A DNA stretch of 64,000 nucleotides from NCBI GenBank assembly GCA_029245785.1, contig JAQWOR010000021.1:62001-126000 (forward strand). Direction: 5' to 3'. Every line of letters starts with the position of its first letter. Positions within the stretch are counted from its first letter, which is position 1. A program made the position numbers and the translations under genes. Of this stretch, positions 1 to 8,501 are shown piece by piece. The notes beneath the pieces were generated by a model that saw only the letters and a program-made list of their open reading frames with translations, ran no database searches and had not been told where the DNA came from. This DNA is from Polaribacter sp. (GTDB lineage Bacteria > Bacteroidota > Bacteroidia > Flavobacteriales > Flavobacteriaceae).

Positions 1-1964
1 TTTCTAAAGAAAAAAACATTGAGGTAATTGGAGTTTCTAAAAACAGCACGCAAATAAAACATGTTGGTGAAATTTTAGCAACATTTCCTGATTTTAACAA
101 TACAGCCTTTGTATTGGCAGATGAATCCATGTTGCCAATTGCATTGAATTCATTGCCTAAAAAAGTAGATGCCGTAAATATTACCATGGGATATCCGTTA
201 AAAGACATTCCAACAACAGCCCTATTCTCTTCAATTTTTCAGTTGTTTTTGACGCAAGAAAAATTACAAAAAACAAGTGTAGAACAGTTTTATTACAAAG
301 ATGTCATTCGGTTTTTAAAACAACCAACAATACATCCACTGTTACAACTAAAAGATAAGGATCTTTTTAACCACATCTCTTCTGAAATTGCAAAAAACAA
401 CACTTCTTTTATCAGCTACAAGCAGTTAGAGTCTTTTTTAAAACCAATAGAGGCCACTCACAAAAACACTTTGTTGGCCATGTTCAACCCTTTCGAAACA
501 ACCGCTGAGTTTATCGATAGAATTTTGCAATTAATCGCACTTTTAAAAGAAGACGCAAATCCTCTAGAAAAAGAATATTTATTTCGGTTTTATACCGCAT
601 TTACGCAATTGCAAAACCTACAGTCTGAATTTAATTATTTAGAGAATTTAAAAATCGTACATCAATTTTTTAAGCAAATGATTGCCTCAGAAAGCATGTC
701 TTTTCAAGGAGAACCTTTGCAAGGACTACAACTAATGGGAATGTTAGAAACGCGGGTATTAGATTTTGAAAATGTGATTATCACTTCGGTAAATGAAGGC
801 ATTCTTCCATCTGGAAATTCACAATCATCATTCATTCCTTTTGATGTAAAAATAGAATTTGGACTGCCCACTTACAAAGAAAAAGACGCCATTTTTTCAT
901 ATCATTTTTTTAGATTGATTCAACGAGCAAGCAATATATTTCTATTGTACAATACAGAAAATGACACCTATGGTGGAGGAGAAAAAAGCAGGTTCATTGC
1001 CCAATTACTCAATCTGAAAAAGGGAATTTCTGAACTCCAAATAAGCCCAAAAGTAAACACAGAGAAAACAGTACCAAAAACAATTGAAAAATCAGAAGCA
1101 GTGCTTCTCAAATTAAAAAAACTCGCAGAAAAAGGAATTTCCCCTTCGGCGTTGACTAATTATTTATACAATCCATTTGAGTTTTATAAACAAAAAGTAT
1201 TGGGCGTTTACGAATACAAAGAAGTAGAAGAGACTGTTGCTGCAAACACAATGGGAACTATTGTACACGACACCTTAGAAGCCTTGTACAAACCTTTTGA
1301 AGGCTCTTTTATCAGTGAAAAAGAACTGATTGAAATGGAAAACAACACAGAAGAGTTGGTAAAAATATATTTTAAAAAACACTTTAATACTGATGCTTTT
1401 TATACTGGAAAAAACAGGTTAATTTTTGAAGTTTCCAATCGTTTTGTACAGCGATTTATTGCCGAAGAAAAAAAATTAGTACGCGGTGGCAACAAGCTAA
1501 AAATTCTTGCAACAGAGCAACAATTAGAAACAACGATTGTTATTGATGGCTTTGATTTTCCCATCAAAATAAAAGGAATTGTAGATCGAATTGACGAGCT
1601 AAATGGTGTAACAAGAATTATAGATTACAAAACAGGGTTGGTAACAGCAACAGCATTAAAAGTAGCCGATATTTCCTTGTTAACAGAAAACTACAAACAC
1701 AGCAAAGCGATACAGATATTATTGTATGCTTTTCTCTACACAAAAAACAACAACACTACCGGTCCTGTAGAAGCAGGAATTATTTCTTTTAAAAATTTAA
1801 AAAGTGGTGTTTTACGCATCAACTTTTCTGAAAAAAGAGGCGAAAATGATTGGCTAATCACCCCTGAAAAATTAAGTGATTTTATGGAAATAATACGACA
1901 ATTAATTACAGAGATTTACAACCCAGAGATTCCTTTTGTAGAAAAAATAAATAAAACGTATTAA
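1..1964 (+). CDS. AddB-like PD-(D/E)XK nuclease, 5' end outside window
   Basis: The reading frame is open from base 3 with no start inside the window, so this is the last about 653 residues of a longer protein. The segment at nt 750-810 (ETRVLDFENVIITSVNEG) resembles the degenerate helicase part of AddB/RecB-family proteins. Near the C-terminus, GIVDRID followed by IDYKTG (nt 1575-1640) is the PD-(D/E)XK nuclease core. The cysteines that hold an iron-sulfur cluster in Firmicute AddB are not seen around the motif NYLYNPFEFYKQKVLG. Known role of the family: DNA end processing for recombination repair, with an AddA/UvrD-type helicase partner that would lie upstream. The family call is firm; the name AddB is inferred. 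Confidence 0.8.
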   Translation, partial: SKEKNIEVIGVSKNSTQIKHVGEILATFPDFNNTAFVLADESMLPIALNSLPKKVDAVNITMGYPLKDIPTTALFSSIFQLFLTQEKLQKTSVEQFYYKDVIRFLKQPTIHPLLQLKDKDLFNHISSEIAKNNTSFISYKQLESFLKPIEATHKNTLLAMFNPFETTAEFIDRILQLIALLKEDANPLEKEYLFRFYTAFTQLQNLQSEFNYLENLKIVHQFFKQMIASESMSFQGEPLQGLQLMGMLETRVLDFENVIITSVNEGILPSGNSQSSFIPFDVKIEFGLPTYKEKDAIFSYHFFRLIQRASNIFLLYNTENDTYGGGEKSRFIAQLLNLKKGISELQISPKVNTEKTVPKTIEKSEAVLLKLKKLAEKGISPSALTNYLYNPFEFYKQKVLGVYEYKEVEETVAANTMGTIVHDTLEALYKPFEGSFISEKELIEMENNTEELVKIYFKKHFNTDAFYTGKNRLIFEVSNRFVQRFIAEEKKLVRGGNKLKILATEQQLETTIVIDGFDFPIKIKGIVDRIDELNGVTRIIDYKTGLVTATALKVADISLLTENYKHSKAIQILLYAFLYTKNNNTTGPVEAGIISFKNLKSGVLRINFSEKRGENDWLITPEKLSDFMEIIRQLITEIYNPEIPFVEKINKTY

Positions 1965-1970
1965 TAATAG

Positions 1971-2084
1971 TATAAAGAAGAGAACCTGTCTGAAGGAGAA
2001 AAATTCATCTCAGACTATCTAAATAGTCAAAGTATTAAATTTGAAACAGAAGTTAAAACAAAGTCTATGTTCTTATTCTTTTAA
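1971..2084 (+). pseudogene. Short gene remnant, possibly of a nuclease-like protein
   Basis: An open stretch of 37 codons plus stop lies directly after two stop codons that follow the preceding gene. It has no start codon. The translated segment contains NLSEGEKFISDYLNSQSIKF, which looks like a conserved protein piece (an EGEKxIxxYL pattern I associate with small restriction-endonuclease-like proteins in this group). It ends abruptly in MFLFF. I read it as a decayed fragment; the family assignment is from memory and weak. Confidence 0.3.
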
Positions 2085-2124
2085 TACCTCTCAAGAATTT
2101 TGAGAATGACAATAACATATTTAG

Positions 2125-2198
2125 TGGAGCATATCGGATTCGAACCGATGACCTCTACGCTGCCAGCGTAGCGCTCTAGCCAACTGAGCTAATGCCCC
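2125..2198 (-). tRNA. tRNA-Ala (anticodon GGC)
   Basis: The reverse strand folds as a 74-nt tRNA. The acceptor GGGGCAT pairs with ATGCTCC, the D arm is GCTC..GAGC, the anticodon stem CTACG/CGTAG encloses a CTGGCAG loop with anticodon GGC (Ala), and the T arm contains GGTTCGAATCC. CCA is not encoded. It lies 18 bases downstream of the universal stress protein gene on the same strand. Confidence 0.95.
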
Positions 2199-2216
2199 AT
2201 AAAATTATAAAAAAAC

Positions 2217-3011
2217 TTACTCTTGTCCGCTTAACACCAACAAAGGAACATTACAATAAAACTCTTTTTTCAATACAGTATTCTTTTCCCAAAGTTTTTT
2301 AAAGAAGCCTCGTTTACGTCTAAACACGCACAACAAATTGGGGTTGCTCGATTGAAAATGTTCTAAAACTCCTTGGTATGTCGTTGCATTTTCTGTAACT
2401 GTTAATGATGATTTCAGCGCATCTAACTCAGTATTAATTACCAAATCAGCATCCGTATATATAGTTGTTTTTACCAATAATAAATTTACGACAGCATTAA
2501 AAGTAGCTTGTATTTGTTGTAAAGGAGCTAAAGCACTTGGCTGATGTATGATTCCTGTTTTCACTGCTGTAAGAATCGAGGTAATTGGCTCAAAAGTGTG
2601 TGATTCTGGCACAATTAAAACAGGAAGTTTAGATTGTTTCACCACACTACCTGATGTATTGCCTAAAAAAGCTTCCTCTTTTATAGAATTACTCTTTGGC
2701 CCCATTACAATTAGATCTACTCCTATTTCTTTTTCTATAGAAGCAATAGAATCAACCACATTGCCTTTTGCAGAAATCAATGTAAGGTCTAATCCTTTTC
2801 TATCAACTGAATTAATTACTGAACGCATATATAAGTTAGATTCTCTTTCCAAGATTTCACTTACGTTGATAATCGTTCCTGCCTTAGAAATTAAATTATA
2901 GGCTCTTAATACAAATACCTCTGCATTGATCACTTTTGCGAAATCAATTGCATATTGCAAGGTGTTTTTTGCATTTTCTGAAGAACCTATTGGAACCAGG
3001 ATGTGTTTCAT
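2217..3011 (-). CDS. Universal stress protein, UspA family
   Basis: The protein has 264 residues from the ATG that begins MKHILVPIGSSENAKNTLQ, the usual start of a Usp domain. An upstream in-frame extension of 47 codons is hydrophobic and unlike the family, so I reject it. The N-terminal half is a full Usp domain with an ATP-binding type loop (GPKSN...GNTSGSV) and ends in LPVLIVPES. The C-terminal half is a degenerate second domain, as in other two-domain Bacteroidetes Usp proteins. A cytoplasmic stress-response role follows from the family; the particular stress is unknown. It is divergent from the MATE gene. Confidence 0.85.
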   Translation of the reverse strand: MKHILVPIGSSENAKNTLQYAIDFAKVINAEVFVLRAYNLISKAGTIINVSEILERESNLYMRSVINSVDRKGLDLTLISAKGNVVDSIASIEKEIGVDLIVMGPKSNSIKEEAFLGNTSGSVVKQSKLPVLIVPESHTFEPITSILTAVKTGIIHQPSALAPLQQIQATFNAVVNLLLVKTTIYTDADLVINTELDALKSSLTVTENATTYQGVLEHFQSSNPNLLCVFRRKRGFFKKLWEKNTVLKKEFYCNVPLLVLSGQE

Positions 3012-3142
3012 TGTTGTTGTTTTATTGATAAAGAAAATTACATAAAATAAATGAACTGCAAAAATAAACATTTTAATTAAGTTTTGTTTTAAAAAGTAGC
3101 TTCTTAAATCCGTAGCTAAATAATCAGTATTTTTGAGCCGAT

Positions 3143-4477
3143 TTGAAAACAACGATCAACTTTAAATACATCAACAAATTAGCCATTCCTGCTTTAATTG
3201 CAGGAGTAGCAGAGCCCATTTTATCTACAACAGATTTGGCTATTGTTGGAAATATTGACCACAATGCTACCGAAAGTATTGCCGCTATCGGAATTGTGGG
3301 GGCATTTTTATCGATGCTTATTTGGGTTTTTGGACAAACACGCAGTGGAATCTCATCCATTCTATCACAATATGTAGGCGCAAATAAGTTAGAAGAAATC
3401 AAAACCCTTCCTGCTCAAGCAATTGTTTTGGTTGTTGGAGCTAGTATTCTTATACTGGGATTAACCTATCCTTTTGCCTCGCACATATTTGAATTTTACA
3501 ATGCCTCAGGCACCATTTTAGACTATGCCATCGAATATTATAAAATTCGAGTGATTGGATTTCCTTTTACCCTCTTTACCATTGCTGTTTTTGGTGTTTT
3601 TAGAGGCCTTCAAAACACTTATTACCCAATGATAATTGCCCTTATCGGAACTGCTTTAAACATTATTTTAGACCTTGTTTTAGTATACGGAATTGAAGGT
3701 TTTATTCCTGCAATGCACATTCAAGGAGCAGCATATGCAAGCGTCTTTGCTCAAATTACAATGGCATTAATTTCTGTAGTTTATGTGCTAAAAAAAACAT
3801 CCATTTCTTTACGATTCACCTTGCCCTTTCATAAAGAAATCAAGAGATTTATTGGTATGATTCTTAATCTTTTTATAAGAACTATCGCCTTAAACATTGC
3901 CTTATATTTTGGCACATCCTACGCCGTATCTTACGGAAAAGAACACATTGCCGCGTATACAATTGGTTTAAATTTATGGTTGCTCGGCGCATTTATGATT
4001 GACGGATACTCAAGTGTAGGCAATATCTTATCTGGGAAATTATTAGGGCAAAAAAGCTACAAAACATTGCTGTTTTTAAATAAAAAACTGGTAAAATACG
4101 GATTTTTATTCGGCATTTCTTTCACTGTTTTTGGAGCACTTCTTTACAAGCCCATTGGCTTACTTTTTACCAAAGAACCACTGGTTTTGAAAGAGTTTTA
4201 CGAGGTGTTTTGGGTACTTTTACTCATGCAACCTTTGTGTGCCATTACCTTTATTTTTGACGGAACCTTTAAAGGACTTGGCGAAATGAAGTATTTACGA
4301 AATGTATTGATCTTTGCTACAGGACTTGGATTCATTCCAACATTACTTCTTTTTGATGCGCTCGGTTTTAAACTATACGCCATTTGGGCGGCTTTTACGG
4401 TTTGGATGTTTTTTAGAGGAATCTTTTTATATTTTAAATTTAGAAGAAAGTTTTTACCACTAGCTCAAAAGTCTTAA
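3143..4477 (+). CDS. MATE family efflux transporter
   Basis: This is a 444-residue integral membrane protein of about 12 helices. The N-terminus (NKLAIPALIAGVAEPILSTT, then DLAIVGN) is typical of MATE exporters, which use Na+ or H+ gradients to expel drugs or metabolites. The start appears to be TTG: an in-frame stop lies 9 bases upstream and there is no ATG before the conserved first helix. The following enoyl-CoA hydratase gene starts 22 bases downstream, so the two may be cotranscribed. The substrate is unknown. Confidence 0.9.
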   Translation: MKTTINFKYINKLAIPALIAGVAEPILSTTDLAIVGNIDHNATESIAAIGIVGAFLSMLIWVFGQTRSGISSILSQYVGANKLEEIKTLPAQAIVLVVGASILILGLTYPFASHIFEFYNASGTILDYAIEYYKIRVIGFPFTLFTIAVFGVFRGLQNTYYPMIIALIGTALNIILDLVLVYGIEGFIPAMHIQGAAYASVFAQITMALISVVYVLKKTSISLRFTLPFHKEIKRFIGMILNLFIRTIALNIALYFGTSYAVSYGKEHIAAYTIGLNLWLLGAFMIDGYSSVGNILSGKLLGQKSYKTLLFLNKKLVKYGFLFGISFTVFGALLYKPIGLLFTKEPLVLKEFYEVFWVLLLMQPLCAITFIFDGTFKGLGEMKYLRNVLIFATGLGFIPTLLLFDALGFKLYAIWAAFTVWMFFRGIFLYFKFRRKFLPLAQKS

Positions 4478-4499
4478 ATTTGAACAAATTTGATGTCTT

Positions 4500-5267
4500 A
4501 TGACCACCAACCGACTTGACGGAAGTTTGTATACCAACATTGAAAACCGCATTGCAACTCTAGAATTTGGGCATCCTGCAAGTAATTCCTTTCCAAGAGT
4601 TCTTTTAGACAGATTGACAAAAGAACTGAACAGCCTTTCAGAAAACAAGGAAGTTTCTGTCATTGTTTTAACCTCAGAAGGAGATAAGGCTTTTTGCGGA
4701 GGGGCTTCTTTTGATGAGTTGGTTAGCATCGCAACACTTGAAGAAGGAAAAATATTTTTTTCTGGATTTGCAAATGTAATAAACGCTATGCGAAAATGTA
4801 CGAAGGTTATTGTTGGTCGTGTTCAAGGAAAAGCAGTTGGCGGAGGAGTTGGTTTAGCGGCAGCTTGTGATTATGTGTTGGCAACTGAGGCTGCAGCAAT
4901 CAAATTATCAGAATTAACCATTGGCATTGGCCCGTTTGTGATTGCCCCTGCAGTAGAACGTAAAATAGGAATTGCTGGTTTATCAGAATTAACATTGACT
5001 GCTACTGAATGGAAAAATGCCTATTGGGCAAAAGAAAAAGGATTGTATGCGAAGGTCTTTGAAACACAACATGAATTGAACAAAGAAGTCAATATTTTAG
5101 CCAGTAAATTAGCTACTTACAATCCAAGCGCCTTGAAAGAGATAAAAAAAAACCTATGGAAAGGAACCGAAAACTGGGACAGTTTATTGCTTGAAAGAGC
5201 TGAAATTTCAGGAACATTGGTCTTATCTGATACCACAAAAAAAGCGTTAGAAAAATTTAAAAAATAA
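4500..5267 (+). CDS. Enoyl-CoA hydratase/isomerase family protein
   Basis: This 255-residue crotonase-fold protein has the oxyanion-hole segment CGGASFDEL (about residues 65-73) and GKAVGGGVGLAAACDYVLAT (about 110-130). The family glutamate that follows GGGxx in classical hydratases (Glu144 of rat enoyl-CoA hydratase) is replaced by glycine here (GGGVGLA). The second catalytic glutamate position is kept (LSELTIGIGP). The protein may therefore act as an isomerase, or on an atypical acyl-CoA such as a branched-chain degradation intermediate. It sits in a plus-strand series with the MATE gene, a microprotein gene and queD. Confidence 0.85.
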   Translation: MTTNRLDGSLYTNIENRIATLEFGHPASNSFPRVLLDRLTKELNSLSENKEVSVIVLTSEGDKAFCGGASFDELVSIATLEEGKIFFSGFANVINAMRKCTKVIVGRVQGKAVGGGVGLAAACDYVLATEAAAIKLSELTIGIGPFVIAPAVERKIGIAGLSELTLTATEWKNAYWAKEKGLYAKVFETQHELNKEVNILASKLATYNPSALKEIKKNLWKGTENWDSLLLERAEISGTLVLSDTTKKALEKFKK

Positions 5268-5293
5268 AGAACACTACTAAAACATATTTTACA

Positions 5294-5377
5294 ATGGGCA
5301 CAGATTATTTATTTTTAGGACTCGCTATTCTTTTAGCAATTATGTATTTTTACAATAAATTTAAAGGAAAAAAATAA
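5294..5377 (+). CDS. 27-residue single-helix membrane microprotein
   Basis: An ATG-TAA frame of 27 codons plus stop encodes a short polar start (MGTDY), one hydrophobic helix (LFLGLAILLAIMYFY) and a basic tail (NKFKGKK), the layout of a single-pass membrane microprotein with its C-terminus in the cytoplasm. It lies 26 bases after the enoyl-CoA hydratase gene and ends 2 bases before the queD start codon, which suggests translational coupling. No family is recognised. The compact fit between two genes and the membrane-protein character argue that it is real. Confidence 0.6.
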   Translation: MGTDYLFLGLAILLAIMYFYNKFKGKK

Positions 5378-5379
5378 CG

Positions 5380-5829
5380 ATGAGTACAATCAGAATTACA
5401 AAACAATTCAATTTTGAAACTGGGCATGCCTTATACGGTTATGATGGAAAATGTAAAAATGTTCACGGACATAGTTATAAACTTTCTGTAACTGTTATTG
5501 GTCAACCAATCACAGATACTACTAAAGTAAAGTATGGGATGGTCATTGATTTTTCTGATTTAAAAAAGATTGTAACAGAAGAGGTTGTAGATGTCTTTGA
5601 TCATGCAACGGTTTTTAATAAAAACACGCCTCATGTAGAATTGGCAAAAGAATTATCTGACAGAGGGCATCATGTTATTTTGGTAGATTATCAGCCAACC
5701 AGTGAAATGATGGTCATTGATTTTGCTCAGAAAATTAAAAACAGATTGCCAGCAAGCATTCAATTGTTTTCTTTAAAACTACAAGAAACCGAAACTTCGT
5801 TTGCAGAATGGTTTGCAAGTGACCATTAA
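5380..5829 (+). CDS. queD: 6-carboxytetrahydropterin synthase / 6-pyruvoyl-tetrahydropterin synthase family
   Basis: This 149-residue protein of the PTPS/QueD family converts dihydroneopterin triphosphate, in bacteria usually to 6-carboxytetrahydropterin for queuosine synthesis. Visible features are the histidine zinc ligand in FETGHAL, then the catalytic Cys and paired zinc histidines in CKNVHGHSY (about residues 25-33), DFSDLKKIV, and the C-terminal ETETSFAEW with the substrate-binding glutamate. Its TAA abuts the stop of the convergent pth gene with no base between, so no terminator separates them. Other queuosine genes are not in the window. Confidence 0.9.
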   Translation: MSTIRITKQFNFETGHALYGYDGKCKNVHGHSYKLSVTVIGQPITDTTKVKYGMVIDFSDLKKIVTEEVVDVFDHATVFNKNTPHVELAKELSDRGHHVILVDYQPTSEMMVIDFAQKIKNRLPASIQLFSLKLQETETSFAEWFASDH

Positions 5830-6396
5830 TTACTTTCCATTAAATGCATTCATGGTATTTGCTAGGCCAGCAGTACCAAAAGAAGTAATGACTTTACAAG
5901 AAATTGGTATTCTTTCTATCAATTGGCTCACTTCCTCTTTACTCCATTCGCTCAATACAAAATCTGCTTGACGTCCTTTAGAATAGTTAGCGCCAACTCC
6001 AAATCGAAATCTTGAATAGGTTGTCGTATTTAATTTTTCTTGAATATCTTTCAAGCCATTATGGCCGCCAGCGCTTCCTTTCGCTTTTAATCGAATGCTT
6101 CCAAAATCAATATTCAAATCATCGGTAACTACTAAAAGGTTTTCTATAGAAATCTTTTCTTTGTTCATCCAATACAACACTGCTTTTCCGCTCAAATTCA
6201 TATAGGTACTTGGCTTTAGCAAGATAAATGTTCTGCCTTTGTATCGAAATTCAGCAATAGCACCTAGTTTATCAGTTTCAAAAGAAGTGCTGTGTTCTTT
6301 TGCCAAAGCGTCTAAAATTTGAAAGCCAATATTATGACGTGTATGTTCATACTGCTGTCCAATATTCCCCAAACCAACAATTAAAAATTTCTTCAT
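5830..6396 (-). CDS. pth: Peptidyl-tRNA hydrolase
   Basis: This 188-residue enzyme releases peptides from peptidyl-tRNA that has dropped off ribosomes. The family pattern is intact: LIVGLGNIGQQYEHTRHNIGF with the catalytic His, KPSTYMNLSGKAV, VTDDLNIDFG with the catalytic Asp, and KGSAGGHNGLK. Length is normal. It lies downstream of rplY and prs on the same strand but behind a strong rplY terminator, so it may have its own promoter or depend on readthrough. Confidence 0.96.
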   Translation of the reverse strand: MKKFLIVGLGNIGQQYEHTRHNIGFQILDALAKEHSTSFETDKLGAIAEFRYKGRTFILLKPSTYMNLSGKAVLYWMNKEKISIENLLVVTDDLNIDFGSIRLKAKGSAGGHNGLKDIQEKLNTTTYSRFRFGVGANYSKGRQADFVLSEWSKEEVSQLIERIPISCKVITSFGTAGLANTMNAFNGK

Positions 6397-6411
6397 AGTT
6401 GCAAAAATAAA

Positions 6412-6439
6412 AAAAGCGCTACAATAATGTAGCGCTTTT
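6412..6439 (-). terminator. Intrinsic terminator of rplY
   Basis: A perfect 11-bp stem (AAAAGCGCTAC with GTAGCGCTTTT) encloses a 6-base loop. On the minus strand a U-rich run follows. It sits 27 bases after the rplY stop and 16 bases before the pth start. Confidence 0.88.
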
Positions 6440-6465
6440 GTAAAATTTGAATGTGATTTTCGGAA

Positions 6466-7098
6466 TTATTCTGCCGCTGGAGTTGCTGCATCTGCTCCTT
6501 CCGCTGCTGCTTCTGCTCCTTCTTCAGTCTCTTCTTCCTCTTCTTCTTCAGATGCATTACGAGACATTCTAACCTGTGCTACTACCGTAGTATCTGGATG
6601 TAAGAATATGCATCCTTTATTATCAAGCTCCGTAATAAGAAATTTACTTCCAATTCTTAATTTAGAAATATCTGCTTCAAAAAAGTCAGGTAAATTTCCT
6701 GGCAATGCTTTTACTCTTAATTTACGTTTTGGAAAACGTAAAGAACCACCATTTAATACTCCTGGAGCACTTCCTATTAATCTAACAGGAATGTTCATGG
6801 TTACTTCTTTATCATCAAATAATTGATAAAAATCTACATGTAAAATTTTATCCGTTACGGGATGAAATTGAATGTCTTGCAAAATAGCTGCAAATTTTTG
6901 TCCGTCTAGCTCAATCACTGCAGTATATACATTTGGAGTGTACACTAAGTTTTTGAATGCTAATTCTTCTGCTGAAAAATGCACTGGCTTGTCTCCTCCG
7001 TATATAACGCAAGGAACCTGACCAGCATTACGTAAGGCTTTTGTTGCTACTTTACCTACGCTTTCTCTTTGAGATCCTTTGATTGTAATTGATTTCAT
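6466..7098 (-). CDS. rplY: 50S ribosomal protein L25 / general stress protein Ctc
   Basis: This 210-residue L25 protein of the long Ctc type has an N-terminal 5S rRNA-binding domain (about 1-90, starting [16 protein letters not shown]), a C-terminal TL5-like beta domain (about 95-185), and a low-complexity Glu/Ala tail (about 188-210) often seen in Bacteroidetes L25. It binds 5S rRNA in the large subunit. It follows prs by 24 bases on the same strand; prs-rplY-pth is a common gene order. Confidence 0.96.
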   Translation of the reverse strand: MKSITIKGSQRESVGKVATKALRNAGQVPCVIYGGDKPVHFSAEELAFKNLVYTPNVYTAVIELDGQKFAAILQDIQFHPVTDKILHVDFYQLFDDKEVTMNIPVRLIGSAPGVLNGGSLRFPKRKLRVKALPGNLPDFFEADISKLRIGSKFLITELDNKGCIFLHPDTTVVAQVRMSRNASEEEEEEETEEGAEAAAEGADAATPAAE

Positions 7099-7122
7099 TA
7101 CTTTAATTTATTGTTAATTTAG

Positions 7123-8064
7123 TTACATTAAAAATTGTCCGCTAATCGATGTATTGTCTTGTACTTTATGCATCACATCAGCGAATAAAGGGGCGCAAGA
7201 TACTACTTTTATTTTAGAACTAGCTCTTTTTAAAGGAATTGTATCTGACACAATTAATTCTATTAAACTTGATTTTTCTATCCGGTCTACAGCCTCTCCA
7301 GACAGTATTGGATGCGTACAAATTGCACGCACACTTAAGGCGCCTCTTTCCATCATTAAATCGGCGGCTTTTGTTAGTGTTCCTCCAGTGTCTATCATAT
7401 CATCTACCAATATCACATTCTTCCCTTTTACATCTCCTATGAGCTCCATATGAGAAATGATATTTGCTTTTTTACGCTGTTTATAACAAATTACAACATC
7501 GCAATTTAAATATTTAGAATAGGCATAGGCTCTTTTAGACCCCCCCATATCTGGTGATGCAATGGTTAAATTATCCAACCTTAGTTGCTCTACATGTGGC
7601 AAAAAGATGGTAGAAGCATACATATGATCTACAGGTTTTTCAAAAAATCCTTGAATCTGATCTGCATGCAAATCCATGGTCATAATTCGGGTAGCTCCTG
7701 CTGCTTGTAATAAATTGGCCACTAATTTTGCGCCAATTGCCACACGTGGCTTATCTTTTCTGTCTTGACGAGCCCATCCAAAATAAGGCATTACAGCGGT
7801 TACATGCCTTGCTGACGCTCTCTTTGCAGCATCAATCATCAATAACATTTCCATCAAATTATCAGTTGACGGAAAAGTAGAACCAATCAGAAATATACGT
7901 CGTCCTCGAATTGACTCTTCAAATGCTGGCTGAAATTCTCCATCGCTAAAATGGGTTACTTTTACATTTCCTAATTCAACTCCATATTCTTTGGAAATTT
8001 TCTCTGCTAATTCGATACTTTGCGAGCATGCAAAAATTTTCGGACTTAATTGATTTGTAGACAT
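7123..8064 (-). CDS. prs: Ribose-phosphate pyrophosphokinase
   Basis: This 313-residue PRPP synthetase makes 5-phosphoribosyl diphosphate from ribose-5-phosphate and ATP for nucleotide, His and Trp synthesis. Diagnostic segments are the Mg/ATP site region around TMDLHADQIQGFF (about residues 130-142) and the ribose-phosphate loop VDDMIDTGGTL (about 222-232). Length and motifs match class I enzymes. It is the first gene of the prs-rplY unit. Confidence 0.97.
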   Translation of the reverse strand: MSTNQLSPKIFACSQSIELAEKISKEYGVELGNVKVTHFSDGEFQPAFEESIRGRRIFLIGSTFPSTDNLMEMLLMIDAAKRASARHVTAVMPYFGWARQDRKDKPRVAIGAKLVANLLQAAGATRIMTMDLHADQIQGFFEKPVDHMYASTIFLPHVEQLRLDNLTIASPDMGGSKRAYAYSKYLNCDVVICYKQRKKANIISHMELIGDVKGKNVILVDDMIDTGGTLTKAADLMMERGALSVRAICTHPILSGEAVDRIEKSSLIELIVSDTIPLKRASSKIKVVSCAPLFADVMHKVQDNTSISGQFLM

Positions 8065-8189
8065 TTAGTTGTGTTTGGTTTTTAGTTTATGTGCTGTTCG
8101 CTGCAAAAATAAAAATATTTACCGAGTTGTGTGTTTTTTTATGCTTTTATACTAAAAATATTTTTAAATTTGCAGCCACTTCTATGAAA

Positions 8190-8325
8190 TGCTCGAGTGC
8201 TTGCCTAACGGCAAGTAAAGCAAATTTATCTACCGAACCTGTCTACCGAAGGTAGAGGTAGAATTGGCAGACCCGTCTGCCAACAGGCAGGCGCGCTGAC
8301 AGATTGAGCTGTTTGAAGTAAATTA
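8190..8325 (+). pseudogene. tRNA-Leu-like fragments split by palindromes
   Basis: The 301 bases between prs and tRNA-Leu contain no ORF. Pieces resemble the 5' half of the adjacent tRNA-Leu: GCTCGAGTG at 8191-8199, then GAATTGGCAGAC at 8261-8272 and GCGCGCTG at 8291-8298 (tRNA-Leu has GAATTGGTAGACGCGCTG). Between the pieces are palindromic inserts: CTTGCC/GGCAAG at 8200-8215, TCTACC/GGTAGA at 8242-8256, and TTGGCAGAC/GTCTGCCAA overlapping CTGCC/GGCAG at 8264-8290. I infer a tRNA gene broken by palindrome insertions; it could also be chance similarity. Confidence 0.35.
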
Positions 8326-8365
8326 AAAGAAAGGCATAATGAACCCTTCGTGATTCATTAAAAAG

Positions 8366-8447
8366 GCCTCGATGGCGGAATTGGTAGACGCGCTGGATTC
8401 AAAATCCAGTTCTTTCGGGAGTGTGGGTTCGATTCCCACTCGAGGTA
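8366..8447 (+). tRNA. tRNA-Leu (anticodon CAA)
   Basis: This is an 82-nt class II tRNA. The acceptor GCCTCGA pairs with TCGAGGT, the D arm contains AATTGGTAGAC, the anticodon stem CTGGA/TCCAG encloses TTCAAAA with anticodon CAA (reads UUG), a short variable arm contains TTCTTTCGGGAG, and the T arm is GTGGGTTCGATTCCCAC. CCA is not encoded. An intrinsic terminator follows 1 base after the discriminator. Its 3' end is the source of the fragments repeated downstream. Confidence 0.94.
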
Positions 8448-8448
8448 C

Positions 8449-8477
8449 AAAAGCCAGCTCTAAATGAGCTGGCTTTT
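8449..8477 (+). terminator. Intrinsic terminator of tRNA-Leu
   Basis: A 12-bp stem (AAAAGCCAGCTC with GAGCTGGCTTTT) encloses a TAAAT loop and is followed by further Ts. A copy with the loop inverted lies 372 bases downstream. Confidence 0.85.
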
Positions 8478-8501
8478 TATTTAAATCTAAATACCACAAG
8501 T

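Noticed and set aside
2085..2110. CTCAAGAATTTTGAGAATGAC near tRNA-Ala as a GTCATTC-type repeat
   Set aside because: Only one end resembles the family and there is no opposite arm; too short to support.
8421..8501. Upstream extension of GIY-YIG copy 1 (begins MWVRFPLEV)
   Set aside because: It starts inside tRNA-Leu and runs through the terminator hairpin; copy 2 lacks the same extension, and the conserved domain begins at MYTVYA.
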